NCBI RefSeq assembly: GCF_016836705.1
Contig: NZ_JAFCGY010000016.1
Coordinates: 62,001-126,000 of the forward strand
DNA: 64,000 bases
Source: Mesorhizobium caraganae
GTDB taxonomy: Bacteria; Pseudomonadota; Alphaproteobacteria; Rhizobiales; Rhizobiaceae
Reading direction: 5' to 3'
Shown here: piece after piece, positions 51,079 to 59,828 of the stretch
How positions within the stretch are numbered: position 1 is the first letter of the stretch
How the letters are laid out: each line of letters begins with the position of its first letter
Program-made: the position numbers and the translations under genes
The notes under the pieces: model-generated
Seen by the model: the letters and a program-made list of their open reading frames with translations, nothing else
Database searches by the model: none
Told to the model about the DNA's origin: nothing

Positions 51079-52311
51079 TCAGAAATCCGCCGGCGGATTG
51101 GCGGTGCGGCGGTCGAGTTTTATGAAGGGACGCGCCACCACCTTGGCCCGCTTCATCAGCTTCTGGTACTGCAACTCGCGCATGGCGTAGATCTCGACCC
51201 AGAGGTCTTCGACCATCGTATCACCGTAGGGCCGCGTAAGCGAAGCGATGGCGATGTTGCGCTTGGCCATCGGCGACCACATGGCGGCGCTGACCAGGCC
51301 TACCTCCTGGCTTTTCTTGTGGTAGACGATGGCGTGTTCGGCCGGGATGTTACCTTCGATCTCGAGCCCGACCAGCACATGGCGCAGCTTGCGCCTGGCG
51401 CGGGCTTCGAGGATGGCGCGGCGGCCGTTGAAATGACCCTTTTCCAGATCGACCATGAAGCCGAGGCCGATCTCATCCGGCATGCGCAAACGGTCGGCGC
51501 GAATGGCATGCTCGGTGGTGAAATCGGCATTGGCGACGATCAGCCCTGCCTCGATGCGGGCGCGGTTGAGCGCGGTATAGCCGATGGCGCGGATGCCTCG
51601 CAGTTCGCCTGCGGTCATCAGCCGGTCCCACAGACTCAGCGCATTCTCAGCCGGTACGAACAGTTCGTAGCCGAGATCGCCGGTAAAGCCGGTGCGCGAG
51701 ATGGTTACCGTGCCGCCATCATGCGGGAACTCGGCGAGGTCGAAGATTTTCAACGTCTCGACGCCGGCGAAACCGGCATCGCGCAGCACGGCGAAGGAGG
51801 TTGGTCCTTGCAGGGCGAGACCGGCGATGCTTTCGGTCTCTTCCTCGACCGCCACATCGAAGCCAATGGCGCTGTCGAGCAGCCAGGGGAGGTGCCGTTC
51901 CTGTGAGCATAAGCGGAAGCGGGTCGGCGACAGCCGGAACAGCGTGCCGTCGTCGAGCACGAAACCCTCGTCATCGCACCAGGCGGTGTAGTGGACGCGG
52001 CCGGGCTTCAGCTTCGTCACATCGCGCAGCGTGACGCGATCGAGAAAGGCTTCGGCATCCGGGCCCTCGACGCGGTATTTCGTCATCGGCGAAATGTCGA
52101 ACAAAGCTGCTTGGCTGCGAATGGCGAAATATTCGAGCTCCTCATCCCACAGCGAATGCGGGGCGCGGTAGCCGGCCCAGTTGTACCAGTCCTGTGTCCT
52201 GGCCAGTGCATCGATGCGTGGCTGGAAAGGCGTGCCGAGACGCAGGGTGCGGAAATGGCCCTGTGCTGCGGTGCGGGCTTTTGACGGTTTGATGGTGGGT
52301 TGATGGTTCAT
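51079..52311 (-). CDS. GcvT-like aminomethyltransferase / one-carbon transfer protein
   Basis: 410 residues. The GcvT fold is seen from about 45 on: ALFDISPMTKYRVEGPDAEAFLDRVTLRDV, GFTGDLGYELFVPAENALSLWDRL, ALNRARIEAGL and the C-terminal barrel (LVGLEIEGNIPAEHAIVYHK). These proteins bind tetrahydrofolate and accept a methylene or methyl group. No gcvH or gcvP is beside it, so it is not part of the glycine cleavage set. It lies after two FAD oxidoreductases, suggesting capture of the carbon they release. Confidence 0.87.
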   Translation of the reverse strand: MNHQPTIKPSKARTAAQGHFRTLRLGTPFQPRIDALARTQDWYNWAGYRAPHSLWDEELEYFAIRSQAALFDISPMTKYRVEGPDAEAFLDRVTLRDVTKLKPGRVHYTAWCDDEGFVLDDGTLFRLSPTRFRLCSQERHLPWLLDSAIGFDVAVEEETESIAGLALQGPTSFAVLRDAGFAGVETLKIFDLAEFPHDGGTVTISRTGFTGDLGYELFVPAENALSLWDRLMTAGELRGIRAIGYTALNRARIEAGLIVANADFTTEHAIRADRLRMPDEIGLGFMVDLEKGHFNGRRAILEARARRKLRHVLVGLEIEGNIPAEHAIVYHKKSQEVGLVSAAMWSPMAKRNIAIASLTRPYGDTMVEDLWVEIYAMRELQYQKLMKRAKVVARPFIKLDRRTANPPADF

Positions 52312-52363
52312 GACAGCGATCCTTCGCCGTAGAGCGCGCCGTTTGTGACTTGCAAAATCATGC

Positions 52364-53929
52364 TCACCCCTTCATCGCGATGATGCGCTTCGCGGCGTTC
52401 AAGCCCGGCGCACCTGAAACACCGCCACCCGGATGCGAGCCGGCACCGGCCAAGAACAGCCCTTCGACCGGCGTGTCGTAGCCCGACCAGCCGGAGACCG
52501 GTCGCGACATCAGCATCTGATCGGCCTGCAATTCGCCGTGGTGCCAGTGGCCGCCCGGCATGCGGTAGCGCGCCTCGATGTCAGCCGGTGTCAAAAGCTC
52601 TGTATGCAACACTGATTTCCCGATGCCTGGCGCGTAGGTCTCAAGCTGCGTCATGATCGCCTTCAGGAATTTCGGCTTACCGGCGTCCCACCCCTCTTTC
52701 AGTGCGTAAGGCACGTAATGCACCACCGCCGAGAGCACGCAGGCGCCGGCAGGTGCGAGCGATGGATCGGAGAGCGAGGGCAGAGTGATTTCCATCACGG
52801 GTTCGGCAGAGAATTCGCCGTATTTCGACGGGTTGAAGGCGCGCTCGACATGGTCGGGCGAGGGCGCGATGACCATGCGGCCCTTGTGGTCGGCGGCGTC
52901 CACACCGGTGAATTGCGGCGGCCGGTCGAGCGCCAGATGCAGCTTCGCCGCATCGCCCTTCATGCGGATGTTCTTCACCTTGCGCACAAAGCCGGTGTCA
53001 ATCTCGCGCGGTCCGACGAGGTCGAGCATGGTGGTCGCCGGGTTGATGGCGGAGACGATCGTTCTCGCTCGCAGCACCTCGCCACTGTCGAGGGCGACGC
53101 CGACGGCGCGGCCTTTCTCGATGATGATCCTGGCCACCGGTGCGGCCGTGCGGATAGTGACGCCGGCTTTTTCCGCCGCAGACCTCATGGCGGTGACGAC
53201 CGCGCCCATGCCGCCTTTCGGCAGCATCTGCGCGCCGGCCGCACCGCCGGTCTCGCCAGCCAGCCGGTAGTAGAGGCCGAGCAGCGAGGTCGGCGATCGC
53301 GGGCCGAGATGGCTGCCCAGCGTGGCGTCGAAGGCAAGCAGGCCTTTCAGCCTGATATCGGCAAGCTGCTCGTCGAGCAGGTCGGCGACGTTCATCAGGA
53401 GAACACGCAGGAAGTCGCGCATGTCTTCCTTGCCGAGTTTTTTCAACGCCAGAGCGGTCTGGCCGAGCGCCGCGGTCTCCTTGAGCGACATGCCGGCGAG
53501 ATCGGGCGGGCGGCGGGAGAGGAATGGTTTCAATATGCCGGCATAGCGGAGCAACTGCGCGCGCAATTCCTTCCAGGCGGATTGCTCGGACGGAGTGGAA
53601 CCGGTCAGCACTTCGCCATAGGCGCCATGCAGTACCAGCGGCGGACCATCCTTCGACAAGGCAACGGACGGCATGAAGTCGCCGCGCGCGATTTGCAGCC
53701 CGTGCTTTTCCAGCTCCAGTGTCTTCACCACATCGGGGTGCAGGCGGTTGAGCACATGGGCGATCGAGGAGACGCGGAAGCCCGGCGCGAAGTCTTCGGT
53801 GCGCGCCGCGCCGCCGACATCGACGGCGGCTTCCAGCACTAATACCTTGCGGCCGGCCTTCGCCAGCGTGGCGGCAGCGACAAGGCCGTTATGGCCGCCG
53901 CCAATGACGATTGCATCAAATGACGTCAT
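52364..53929 (-). CDS. NAD(P)/FAD-dependent oxidoreductase, phytoene-desaturase/PYROXD2-like (second copy)
   Basis: 521 residues. The N-terminal FAD-binding motif is DAIVIGGGHNGLVAAATLAKAG; the C-terminal one is LFLAGAGSHPGGGVSGAPGLNAAK. Length and ends match the CrtI-like oxidoreductases of the PYROXD2 group. There is no carotenoid cluster nearby, so carotenoid desaturation is unlikely. It overlaps its paralogue by 14 bases and is translationally coupled. Confidence 0.88.
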   Translation of the reverse strand: MTSFDAIVIGGGHNGLVAAATLAKAGRKVLVLEAAVDVGGAARTEDFAPGFRVSSIAHVLNRLHPDVVKTLELEKHGLQIARGDFMPSVALSKDGPPLVLHGAYGEVLTGSTPSEQSAWKELRAQLLRYAGILKPFLSRRPPDLAGMSLKETAALGQTALALKKLGKEDMRDFLRVLLMNVADLLDEQLADIRLKGLLAFDATLGSHLGPRSPTSLLGLYYRLAGETGGAAGAQMLPKGGMGAVVTAMRSAAEKAGVTIRTAAPVARIIIEKGRAVGVALDSGEVLRARTIVSAINPATTMLDLVGPREIDTGFVRKVKNIRMKGDAAKLHLALDRPPQFTGVDAADHKGRMVIAPSPDHVERAFNPSKYGEFSAEPVMEITLPSLSDPSLAPAGACVLSAVVHYVPYALKEGWDAGKPKFLKAIMTQLETYAPGIGKSVLHTELLTPADIEARYRMPGGHWHHGELQADQMLMSRPVSGWSGYDTPVEGLFLAGAGSHPGGGVSGAPGLNAAKRIIAMKG

Positions 53930-55535
53930 GGGCCGGGCTCATATGCGAGGTCGATTTGGCGAGGTCGCGAAGGATCTCGGCTGCCGCATTGCGGCCGGGT
54001 GCGCCCATGACGCCGCCGCCGGGAGGGGTCGAGGAGCCGCACATATAGAGCCCGCCGACCGGCGAGCGGTATTGTGCGTAGCCCGGCACCGGACGGTTGA
54101 ACAGCAACTGGTCGAAGGTCAGTTCGCCCTGGAAAATGTTGCCTTCGGTGAGGCCGACCTCGGCCTCGATCTCGCGCGGCGTGCGCACCTCCATGTGGAC
54201 GATGCGGTCGCGGAAACCCGGCGAGTATTCGGCGATCTGCGCAATCACGCTTTCAGCGAAACCGTCGCGGTCGGCATCGGTCCAGTCACGGCCGTCCACC
54301 TTGGGCGGCGCATATTGCACGAAGCAACTCATGAAGTGCTTGCCGGGCGGCGCCATCGTCGGGTCGAGCGTCGTCGGGATGACCATGTCGAGGAACGGAT
54401 CGGCCGACCAGCGCCCGGCCTTCCAGTCGTCATAGGCGCGCTCCATGCGCTCCATCGAATCGGTGAAATGCATGTCGCCGCGATAGACCGGCGAATCCTT
54501 CGGCAACGCCGGAAATTCCGGCAGTGAGTCCAGCGCGATATTGACCTTGCCGGACGAACCGCGAATCTTGAAATTCCTGACCCGGCGCAGGAAGATGTCG
54601 GGCAGTTCCTTTTCCTCGACCAGTTTCAGGAAGGTGCGTTTCACGTCGGCGTTGGAGACGACGAGCTTGCCGTAAATCTCTTCGCCGCCGGCCAGCACCA
54701 CGCCCTTCGCCTTGCCCCTGCCAACCAGCACATGGTCAACCTCGGCGCCGGTTCGGATGGTGCCTCCGCTGGCCTTGAACGAGGCGGCAAGCGCCTTGGT
54801 GACGGCGCCCATACCGCCGCGTGCATAGCCCCAGGCGCCGACCGAGCCATCGACCTCGCCCATATAGTGGTGCAGCAGCACATAGGCCGTGCCGGGTGAC
54901 CTTGGCCCGAGCGCGGTGCCGATGATGCCGGACAGAGCGAAGTTCGCCTTGATGACGTCGGTCTCGAAATATTCATCGAGGAATTCCGAGATCGACATGG
55001 TCCAGAAGCGCAGCGTCAGCGCCATTTGCTCGGCCGACAGGCCGGCGAATTTCTTGCCGAGATAGAGAAGTTCGCCGAGGTCGCGTGGCCGAAAACTGGT
55101 CGGGTCAGGAGCGGTGCGCATCAGCAGCGGCTGGATGAAGCGGCATTGCCGCGTCACGTCGCGCGAATAGCGATCGTAGGCTTCGGCGTCGCGCTTGGAG
55201 AAGCGGGCGAATTCGCGCCGGTGCGCATCATGGTCGCGGTAGTTGGCGAGGTAGTCTCCGTCGCGCGTAAACACCGCGCCGCCTTCGTAGGAGATGACCT
55301 GCAGGCCGAAGCGCGGTAGTTCGAGGTCGCGCATGATCTCGGGACGAAACAGCGAGCAGACATAGGAGCAGTTGGAGTAGAGGAAACCCGGCGTCAATTC
55401 ACGGCTGGTGGCGGCACCGCCGACCCAGTCGTTCTTCTCGACCACCAGCACGTCGAGGCCGGCGCGCTGCAGGTAGCAGGCGTTGACCAGGCCATTGTGC
55501 CCGCCGCCGATGATGATCGCATCCCAAGCTTTCAT
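53916..55535 (-). CDS. NAD(P)/FAD-dependent oxidoreductase, phytoene-desaturase/PYROXD2-like (first copy)
   Basis: 539 residues. FAD motifs DAIIIGGGHNGLVNACYLQRAG and MCGSSTPPGGGVMGAPGRNAAAEI mirror those of the next gene, so the pair arose by duplication or works as a heteromer. It is first in the operon. Substrate unknown; the neighbours point to an amine. Confidence 0.88.
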   Translation of the reverse strand: MKAWDAIIIGGGHNGLVNACYLQRAGLDVLVVEKNDWVGGAATSRELTPGFLYSNCSYVCSLFRPEIMRDLELPRFGLQVISYEGGAVFTRDGDYLANYRDHDAHRREFARFSKRDAEAYDRYSRDVTRQCRFIQPLLMRTAPDPTSFRPRDLGELLYLGKKFAGLSAEQMALTLRFWTMSISEFLDEYFETDVIKANFALSGIIGTALGPRSPGTAYVLLHHYMGEVDGSVGAWGYARGGMGAVTKALAASFKASGGTIRTGAEVDHVLVGRGKAKGVVLAGGEEIYGKLVVSNADVKRTFLKLVEEKELPDIFLRRVRNFKIRGSSGKVNIALDSLPEFPALPKDSPVYRGDMHFTDSMERMERAYDDWKAGRWSADPFLDMVIPTTLDPTMAPPGKHFMSCFVQYAPPKVDGRDWTDADRDGFAESVIAQIAEYSPGFRDRIVHMEVRTPREIEAEVGLTEGNIFQGELTFDQLLFNRPVPGYAQYRSPVGGLYMCGSSTPPGGGVMGAPGRNAAAEILRDLAKSTSHMSPAHDVI

Positions 55536-55552
55536 TCTGCCTCAGTCTTCTC

Positions 55553-55604
55553 TCTTTTTCGCAATTCCGGACGGAAAACCGCTCACACTTTTCCTGGAAT
55601 TGCG
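55553..55604. repeat. Dispersed palindromic repeat, family B, partial copy 3
   Basis: TTTTTCGCAATTCCGGACGG, AAAACCGC and CACACTTTTCCTGGAATTGC match the right half of the copies at 14065 and 37145. The left half is absent. It is in the divergent region upstream of the first FAD gene. Confidence 0.65.
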
Positions 55605-55789
55605 TAGGCGATCCGCTGTTCATTTTTGCGTGGTCTGTTCCCGAATGTGCGGAATTTGGCATGGCAGTCGCCATTTTGTCCAGCCATATTGAATGAATGT
55701 TCAACAAATGGTCTTGCGTTTTCTCTGGCATGCGCTACGTTTTGCCGGCAATCGAACGTGTTGAATTCGGCTGACGGGACCGAGGTTCG

Positions 55790-56590
55790 ATGATCGAAGC
55801 GGCAGATGCCGAGCCGGAATATGACGACACCGCCATCCGCTTCCTCGAGGCGCTGTGGAGCGAGGGTTATCTGTCGCCGGGCGGACCTGATGAGGTCGAC
55901 CGGGTGATCGAAGGGCTCTCGCTGAAGGGCAAGACCATTCTCGATATTGGCTGCGGCTCAGGCGGCATCGCGTTGCATCTGGTCGAGCGCCACGGCGCTG
56001 CCCATGCCACCGGCTTCGACATCGAGCGGCCGGTGATCGAGGCGGCCAGGAAGCGCGCCGCCGCGCGCGAGCTTTCAGACCGCGCAAGCTTCATCCAGGC
56101 GCCGCCGGGGCCGCTGCCTTTTGCCGATGCTTCGTTCGATGTCGTCTTCTCCAAGGATGCGCTTTTGCATGTGCCCGACAAGGACGCGCTGTTTGCCGAG
56201 ATTTTTCGCGTCCTGAAACAGGGCGGTGTCTTTGCCGCCTCCGACTGGTTGATCGGCCATGACGGCGAACCGTCACCTGACATGAAGGCCTATGTCGCGG
56301 CTGAGGGTCTGTCCTTCGCCATGGCGTCGCCGGCGCGCTATGCGCAGGCGATGCAGCGCGCCGGCTTTGCCGATGTGGTCGTTAAGGACCGCAATCCCTG
56401 GTATCGCGAGGTCGCGCGCGGCGAGCTGGAAAGGCTGAAAGGCCCGCTCTACGGGACCGTGGCGGCCGCGGTTGGGGCCGCCTATGTCGACAAGAACATA
56501 CGAACCTGGGAAGCCATGCAGAAGGTGCTTGACAGTGGTGAGCACCGTCCCACTCATCTTCGCGGGTGGAAGCCGGCTATGCTGGGATAG
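55790..56590 (+). CDS. SAM-dependent methyltransferase
   Basis: 266 residues. The SAM motif is ILDIGCGSGGIALHLVERHGA (about 48-67), acidic loop GFDIERPVIEAA, and post-motif DVVFSKDALLHVPDKDALFAEIFRVLKQGG. It resembles phosphoethanolamine or sarcosine/dimethylglycine N-methyltransferase-like enzymes. It is divergent from the FAD operon and upstream of the TetR gene; it may methylate an amine. Confidence 0.87.
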   Translation: MIEAADAEPEYDDTAIRFLEALWSEGYLSPGGPDEVDRVIEGLSLKGKTILDIGCGSGGIALHLVERHGAAHATGFDIERPVIEAARKRAAARELSDRASFIQAPPGPLPFADASFDVVFSKDALLHVPDKDALFAEIFRVLKQGGVFAASDWLIGHDGEPSPDMKAYVAAEGLSFAMASPARYAQAMQRAGFADVVVKDRNPWYREVARGELERLKGPLYGTVAAAVGAAYVDKNIRTWEAMQKVLDSGEHRPTHLRGWKPAMLG

Positions 56591-56596
56591 CCGGCA

Positions 56597-57283
56597 ATGT
56601 GGAGCATGACGGCACCGATGAAAGCTGCAGCGCGCGAAGAGCGGTCCTCCGACACGTCTGGAAAAACCGAACCGGAAAAACGCGGCCGCAAGGCGTCGAA
56701 GGAGGTCAGGCAGCAGCAACTAATCGAGGCGACCATCGATTCGCTGGCCAAGCGCGGCTATGCGGAGACAACAATGGCCGATGTCGCCGATGGCGCCGGC
56801 CTGTCGCGCGGCATCGTCAACTTTCATTTCGAGAGCAAGGAGAAGCTGCTGATCGCCACGCTGCAGTATATGTATGACGAGTATTCGGCACATTGGCGTG
56901 CTGCCCTGCAGAAAGCCGGTGATGATCCGGCCCGCCAATTGCAGGTGCTGGTTTGGGCCGACTTCGACCGCTCGATCTGCAACAAGCGCAAGCTCGCCGC
57001 CTGGCTCGCTTTCTGGGGCGAGGCCAAGTCGCGGCCGGTCTATCAGGCGCTGAGCAGTTCCCGCGACGCGTATTACCAGCAGGTCTTCATCGATCTCTGC
57101 GCGACGCTCAAAGAGAGCGGCGGCTATGCCTATGAGCCGCAGGTGATGGCGCTGGCGCTGTCGGCCATGCTGGAAGGGCTATGGCTGCGGCTGATGATGG
57201 GAACCGAAGACACCACGCGCGAAACCGCGCTGCAAGCCGCGAATGCGTTCCTCGCGGCGGCCTTTCCCAAGCACTACGGATAA
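56597..57283 (+). CDS. TetR-family regulator, BetI-like
   Basis: 228 residues from 56597; an ATG at 56618 is possible. The DNA-binding part is QQQLIEATIDSLAKRGYAETTMADVADGAGLSRGIVNFHFESKEKLL (about 38-85). The ligand domain has AWLAFWGEAKSRPVYQ and AMLEGLWLRLMMG, as in the choline-responsive repressor BetI. It probably controls the adjacent amine-transport and oxidation genes. The ligand is unknown. Confidence 0.9.
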   Translation: MWSMTAPMKAAAREERSSDTSGKTEPEKRGRKASKEVRQQQLIEATIDSLAKRGYAETTMADVADGAGLSRGIVNFHFESKEKLLIATLQYMYDEYSAHWRAALQKAGDDPARQLQVLVWADFDRSICNKRKLAAWLAFWGEAKSRPVYQALSSSRDAYYQQVFIDLCATLKESGGYAYEPQVMALALSAMLEGLWLRLMMGTEDTTRETALQAANAFLAAAFPKHYG

Positions 57284-57338
57284 CCAGAAGCCGGCCAGTC
57301 GAGCCGGCGACGCAACGACAAGAGAGGATGGAACAGCA

Positions 57339-58421
57339 ATGAAAAGACTAACCAGACGTCTGACGCTGACATTGGCGCTGACGGCAACGCTTGCGGCTTC
57401 GGCCGCAGCGCTAGCGGTCGCCGCCGACAAGGACCTGATCGTGTTCGACTGGTCCGGCTATGAGGATCCGAGCTTCCACCCGAAATATGTCGAGAAGAGC
57501 GGCGACTCGCCGACCTTCGCTTTTTTCGGCGACGAGGACGAAGCCTTCGAGAAGGTGCGCTCCGGCTTCAAGGCCGATCTTGGCCATCCCTGTTCGCAGA
57601 GCGTGACCAAATGGCGTGAAGCCGGACTGCTGCAGCCGCTCGACACGTCGAAGATCACCGGCTGGAAGGACCTCAATCCCGGCATCATGGCGATGAAGGA
57701 TCTGGCCACCACATCGGATGGCAAGGCGTGGTTCATGCCGTGGGATTGGGGAAATACCCAGCTCACCTACAACTCCGACAAGATCGACGCGAAGGATGTG
57801 CAATCGCTAAAGGCCTTCGCCGATCCCAAATTCAAGGGGCGGGTTTCGATCGGCGATAATGTCGACGACGCCTATGCGCTGGCCAGCCTTGCCATCGGGC
57901 TGAAGGACTGGACCAAGATGACGGATGACCAGTTCAAGCAGGCTTCCGACTTCTTGCGGCAGGTGCACAAGAATGTCCGTTCCTATTGGACCGACACCAC
58001 CGATATCGTGCAGCTCCTCTCCGGCGGCGAGGTTGACCTGGCCTGGGCGTGGAACGACGCGACGGTCCAGTCCGTGGCGGCCGGCGTGCCGATCAAGTCC
58101 AGCAAGGACACGGATGAAGGCATTTCGACCTGGGTCTGCGGCTATGTGCTGTTCAAGGACGCGCCCGGCAACATCGACAAGGCCTATGACTATCTGAACG
58201 CCGTCAACGATCCGGAGACGGCCAAGGTGCTGGTCAAGGACTGGGGCTATGGCCAGGCGAACGCCAAAGGCATGGCCGGTGTCGACCAGGCGATCCTGAA
58301 GGAAAAGGGCTATGACGACGTCCAGAAATTCGTCGACAAGACGCTGTTCCAGTCGCCCCTGCCGTCCGACCTCAAGCTCAAGATGATCGCCGAATTCGAG
58401 AAGATCAAAGCGGGGTATTGA
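57339..58421 (+). CDS. PotD/PotF-type ABC transporter substrate-binding protein (first copy)
   Basis: 360 residues from the ATG at 57339; a Sec signal peptide ends near ALAVAA. Family core: LIVFDWSGYEDPSFHPKY, FAFFGDEDEAFEK, SQSVTKWREAG, WFMPWDWGNTQLTYN, FADPKFKGRVSIGDN. It binds a polyamine-like cation in the periplasm. It lies 55 bases after the TetR stop and is closely related to the next binding protein. Confidence 0.9.
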   Translation: MKRLTRRLTLTLALTATLAASAAALAVAADKDLIVFDWSGYEDPSFHPKYVEKSGDSPTFAFFGDEDEAFEKVRSGFKADLGHPCSQSVTKWREAGLLQPLDTSKITGWKDLNPGIMAMKDLATTSDGKAWFMPWDWGNTQLTYNSDKIDAKDVQSLKAFADPKFKGRVSIGDNVDDAYALASLAIGLKDWTKMTDDQFKQASDFLRQVHKNVRSYWTDTTDIVQLLSGGEVDLAWAWNDATVQSVAAGVPIKSSKDTDEGISTWVCGYVLFKDAPGNIDKAYDYLNAVNDPETAKVLVKDWGYGQANAKGMAGVDQAILKEKGYDDVQKFVDKTLFQSPLPSDLKLKMIAEFEKIKAGY

Positions 58422-58494
58422 GCTGGGCTGGTGCGTTTGATGCAGGTGCGTTAGGCCAGATATGGAATGCTCGTTTTCTTTTCCGAGCGTTTGT

Positions 58495-58675
58495 GCTGCC
58501 CCTCACCTGCCTGTCGGCATCCTCTCCCCGTATAGTGACGGGGAGAGGGGTGCTGTCATCGATGATTTCGCCAATCTCCAGCGTTGCAAGAAATAGTGCC
58601 GAGGATGCGGTCAGCCCTTTCTCCCCGTTGCTATACGGGGAGAAATGTCCGGCAGGACAATGAGGGGCGGCGCCG
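58495..58675. repeat. Mosaic palindromic intergenic repeat, family A, copy 3
   Basis: Inverted units CTCTCCCCGTATAGTGACGG and TTTCTCCCCGTTGCTATACG with the outer arms GCTGCCCCTCA and TGAGGGGCGGCGCC. It is closely related to copy 1 at 7893. It separates the two paralogous binding-protein genes. Confidence 0.75.
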
Positions 58676-58751
58676 GCTTTTGCAGGCTCGCCAAAACCGG
58701 GGAATTCTCCTAACCTCGCCTGAGATCCTTGCGACGGGGGAGTTTCGCACC

Positions 58752-59828
58752 ATGAATTCCATGCTTCGCCGCCTTGCCCTTGCCGGCGCCTTCGCATTGG
58801 GCGCCGGCGCCGTGCTGGCTTATGCCGAGGGCGGTGGCGACCTCGTCGTGTTCGACTGGTCGGGTTATGAGGATCCGCTGCTGCATCCCGACTACACCGC
58901 CAAATACGGCGCCGAGCCGACCTTCGCTTTCTTCGGCGACGAGGACGAAGCCTTCGAGAAGATGCGGGCCGGCTTCAAGGCCGACATCGCCCACCCCTGC
59001 TCGCAAAGCGTGACCAAATGGCGTGCGGCCGGCATCCTGCAGCCGCTCGATACCTCCAGGATCGCCGGCTGGAAGGACCTCAATCCCGGCATCATGGCGA
59101 TGAAGGATCTCGCCGTCACCGCTGACGGCAAGGCCTGGTTCATGCCGTTCGACTGGGGCAACACCTCGCTGCTCTATCGCACCGACAAGGTGACGGCTGA
59201 GGAGGCGCAATCACTGAGGATTTTTGCCGATCCTAAATTCAAGGGCCGCGTCACCATCGGCGACAATGTCGACGATGCCTATGCGCTGGCAAGCCTGGTC
59301 GTCGGCCTCAAGGACTGGACCAAGATGACCGACGCGCAGTTCCTGGAGGCGTCCGCCTTCCTGCGCGACGTGCACAAGAATGTCCGCTTCTACTGGACCG
59401 ACGATACCGATCTCAACCAGGCCTTTACAGGCAATGAGGTCGACCTCGTCTGGGGCTGGAACGAGACCTTCGTGACGCTCAAGGGCCAAGGCATGCCAAT
59501 CGCCATGAACCGCGACACCAAGGAAGGCATTTCGACCTGGGTGTGCGGCTATGTGCTGATGAAGGACGCGCCGGGCAAGCTTGACCAGGCCTATGATTTC
59601 CTGAGTGCGGTCAACGCGCATGCCGTGTCCGATTATCTGGTCAAGACCTTCGGTTACGGTCACGGCAACAGCGCCGGCATGGCGGCGATCGACCATCAGG
59701 TGCTGACCGACCGCGGCTTCGACAATCTCGACAAGTTCCTCGACAAGACGCTGTTCCAACAGCCGGTGCCGCCAGAGCTCAAGCAGCGCATGGTCACCGA
59801 ATTCGAGAAGATCAAGGCCGGCTATTGA
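58752..59828 (+). CDS. PotD/PotF-type ABC transporter substrate-binding protein (second copy)
   Basis: 358 residues from the ATG at 58752 (GGGGGAG upstream), with a signal peptide ending near AYA. It shares long identical blocks with the first copy, such as WKDLNPGIMAMKDLA, GDNVDDAYALASL and EGISTWVCGYVL. Pocket segments differ (FDWGNTSLLYRT; VWGWNETFVTLKGQ), so its ligand may differ. It overlaps the amine oxidase gene by four bases. Confidence 0.9.
   Translation: MNSMLRRLALAGAFALGAGAVLAYAEGGGDLVVFDWSGYEDPLLHPDYTAKYGAEPTFAFFGDEDEAFEKMRAGFKADIAHPCSQSVTKWRAAGILQPLDTSRIAGWKDLNPGIMAMKDLAVTADGKAWFMPFDWGNTSLLYRTDKVTAEEAQSLRIFADPKFKGRVTIGDNVDDAYALASLVVGLKDWTKMTDAQFLEASAFLRDVHKNVRFYWTDDTDLNQAFTGNEVDLVWGWNETFVTLKGQGMPIAMNRDTKEGISTWVCGYVLMKDAPGKLDQAYDFLSAVNAHAVSDYLVKTFGYGHGNSAGMAAIDHQVLTDRGFDNLDKFLDKTLFQQPVPPELKQRMVTEFEKIKAGY

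Noticed and set aside
52364..55535. FAD oxidoreductases considered as carotenoid (phytoene) desaturases
   Set aside because: No phytoene synthase or other carotenoid gene nearby; the neighbours are amine-related, and the family is broad.
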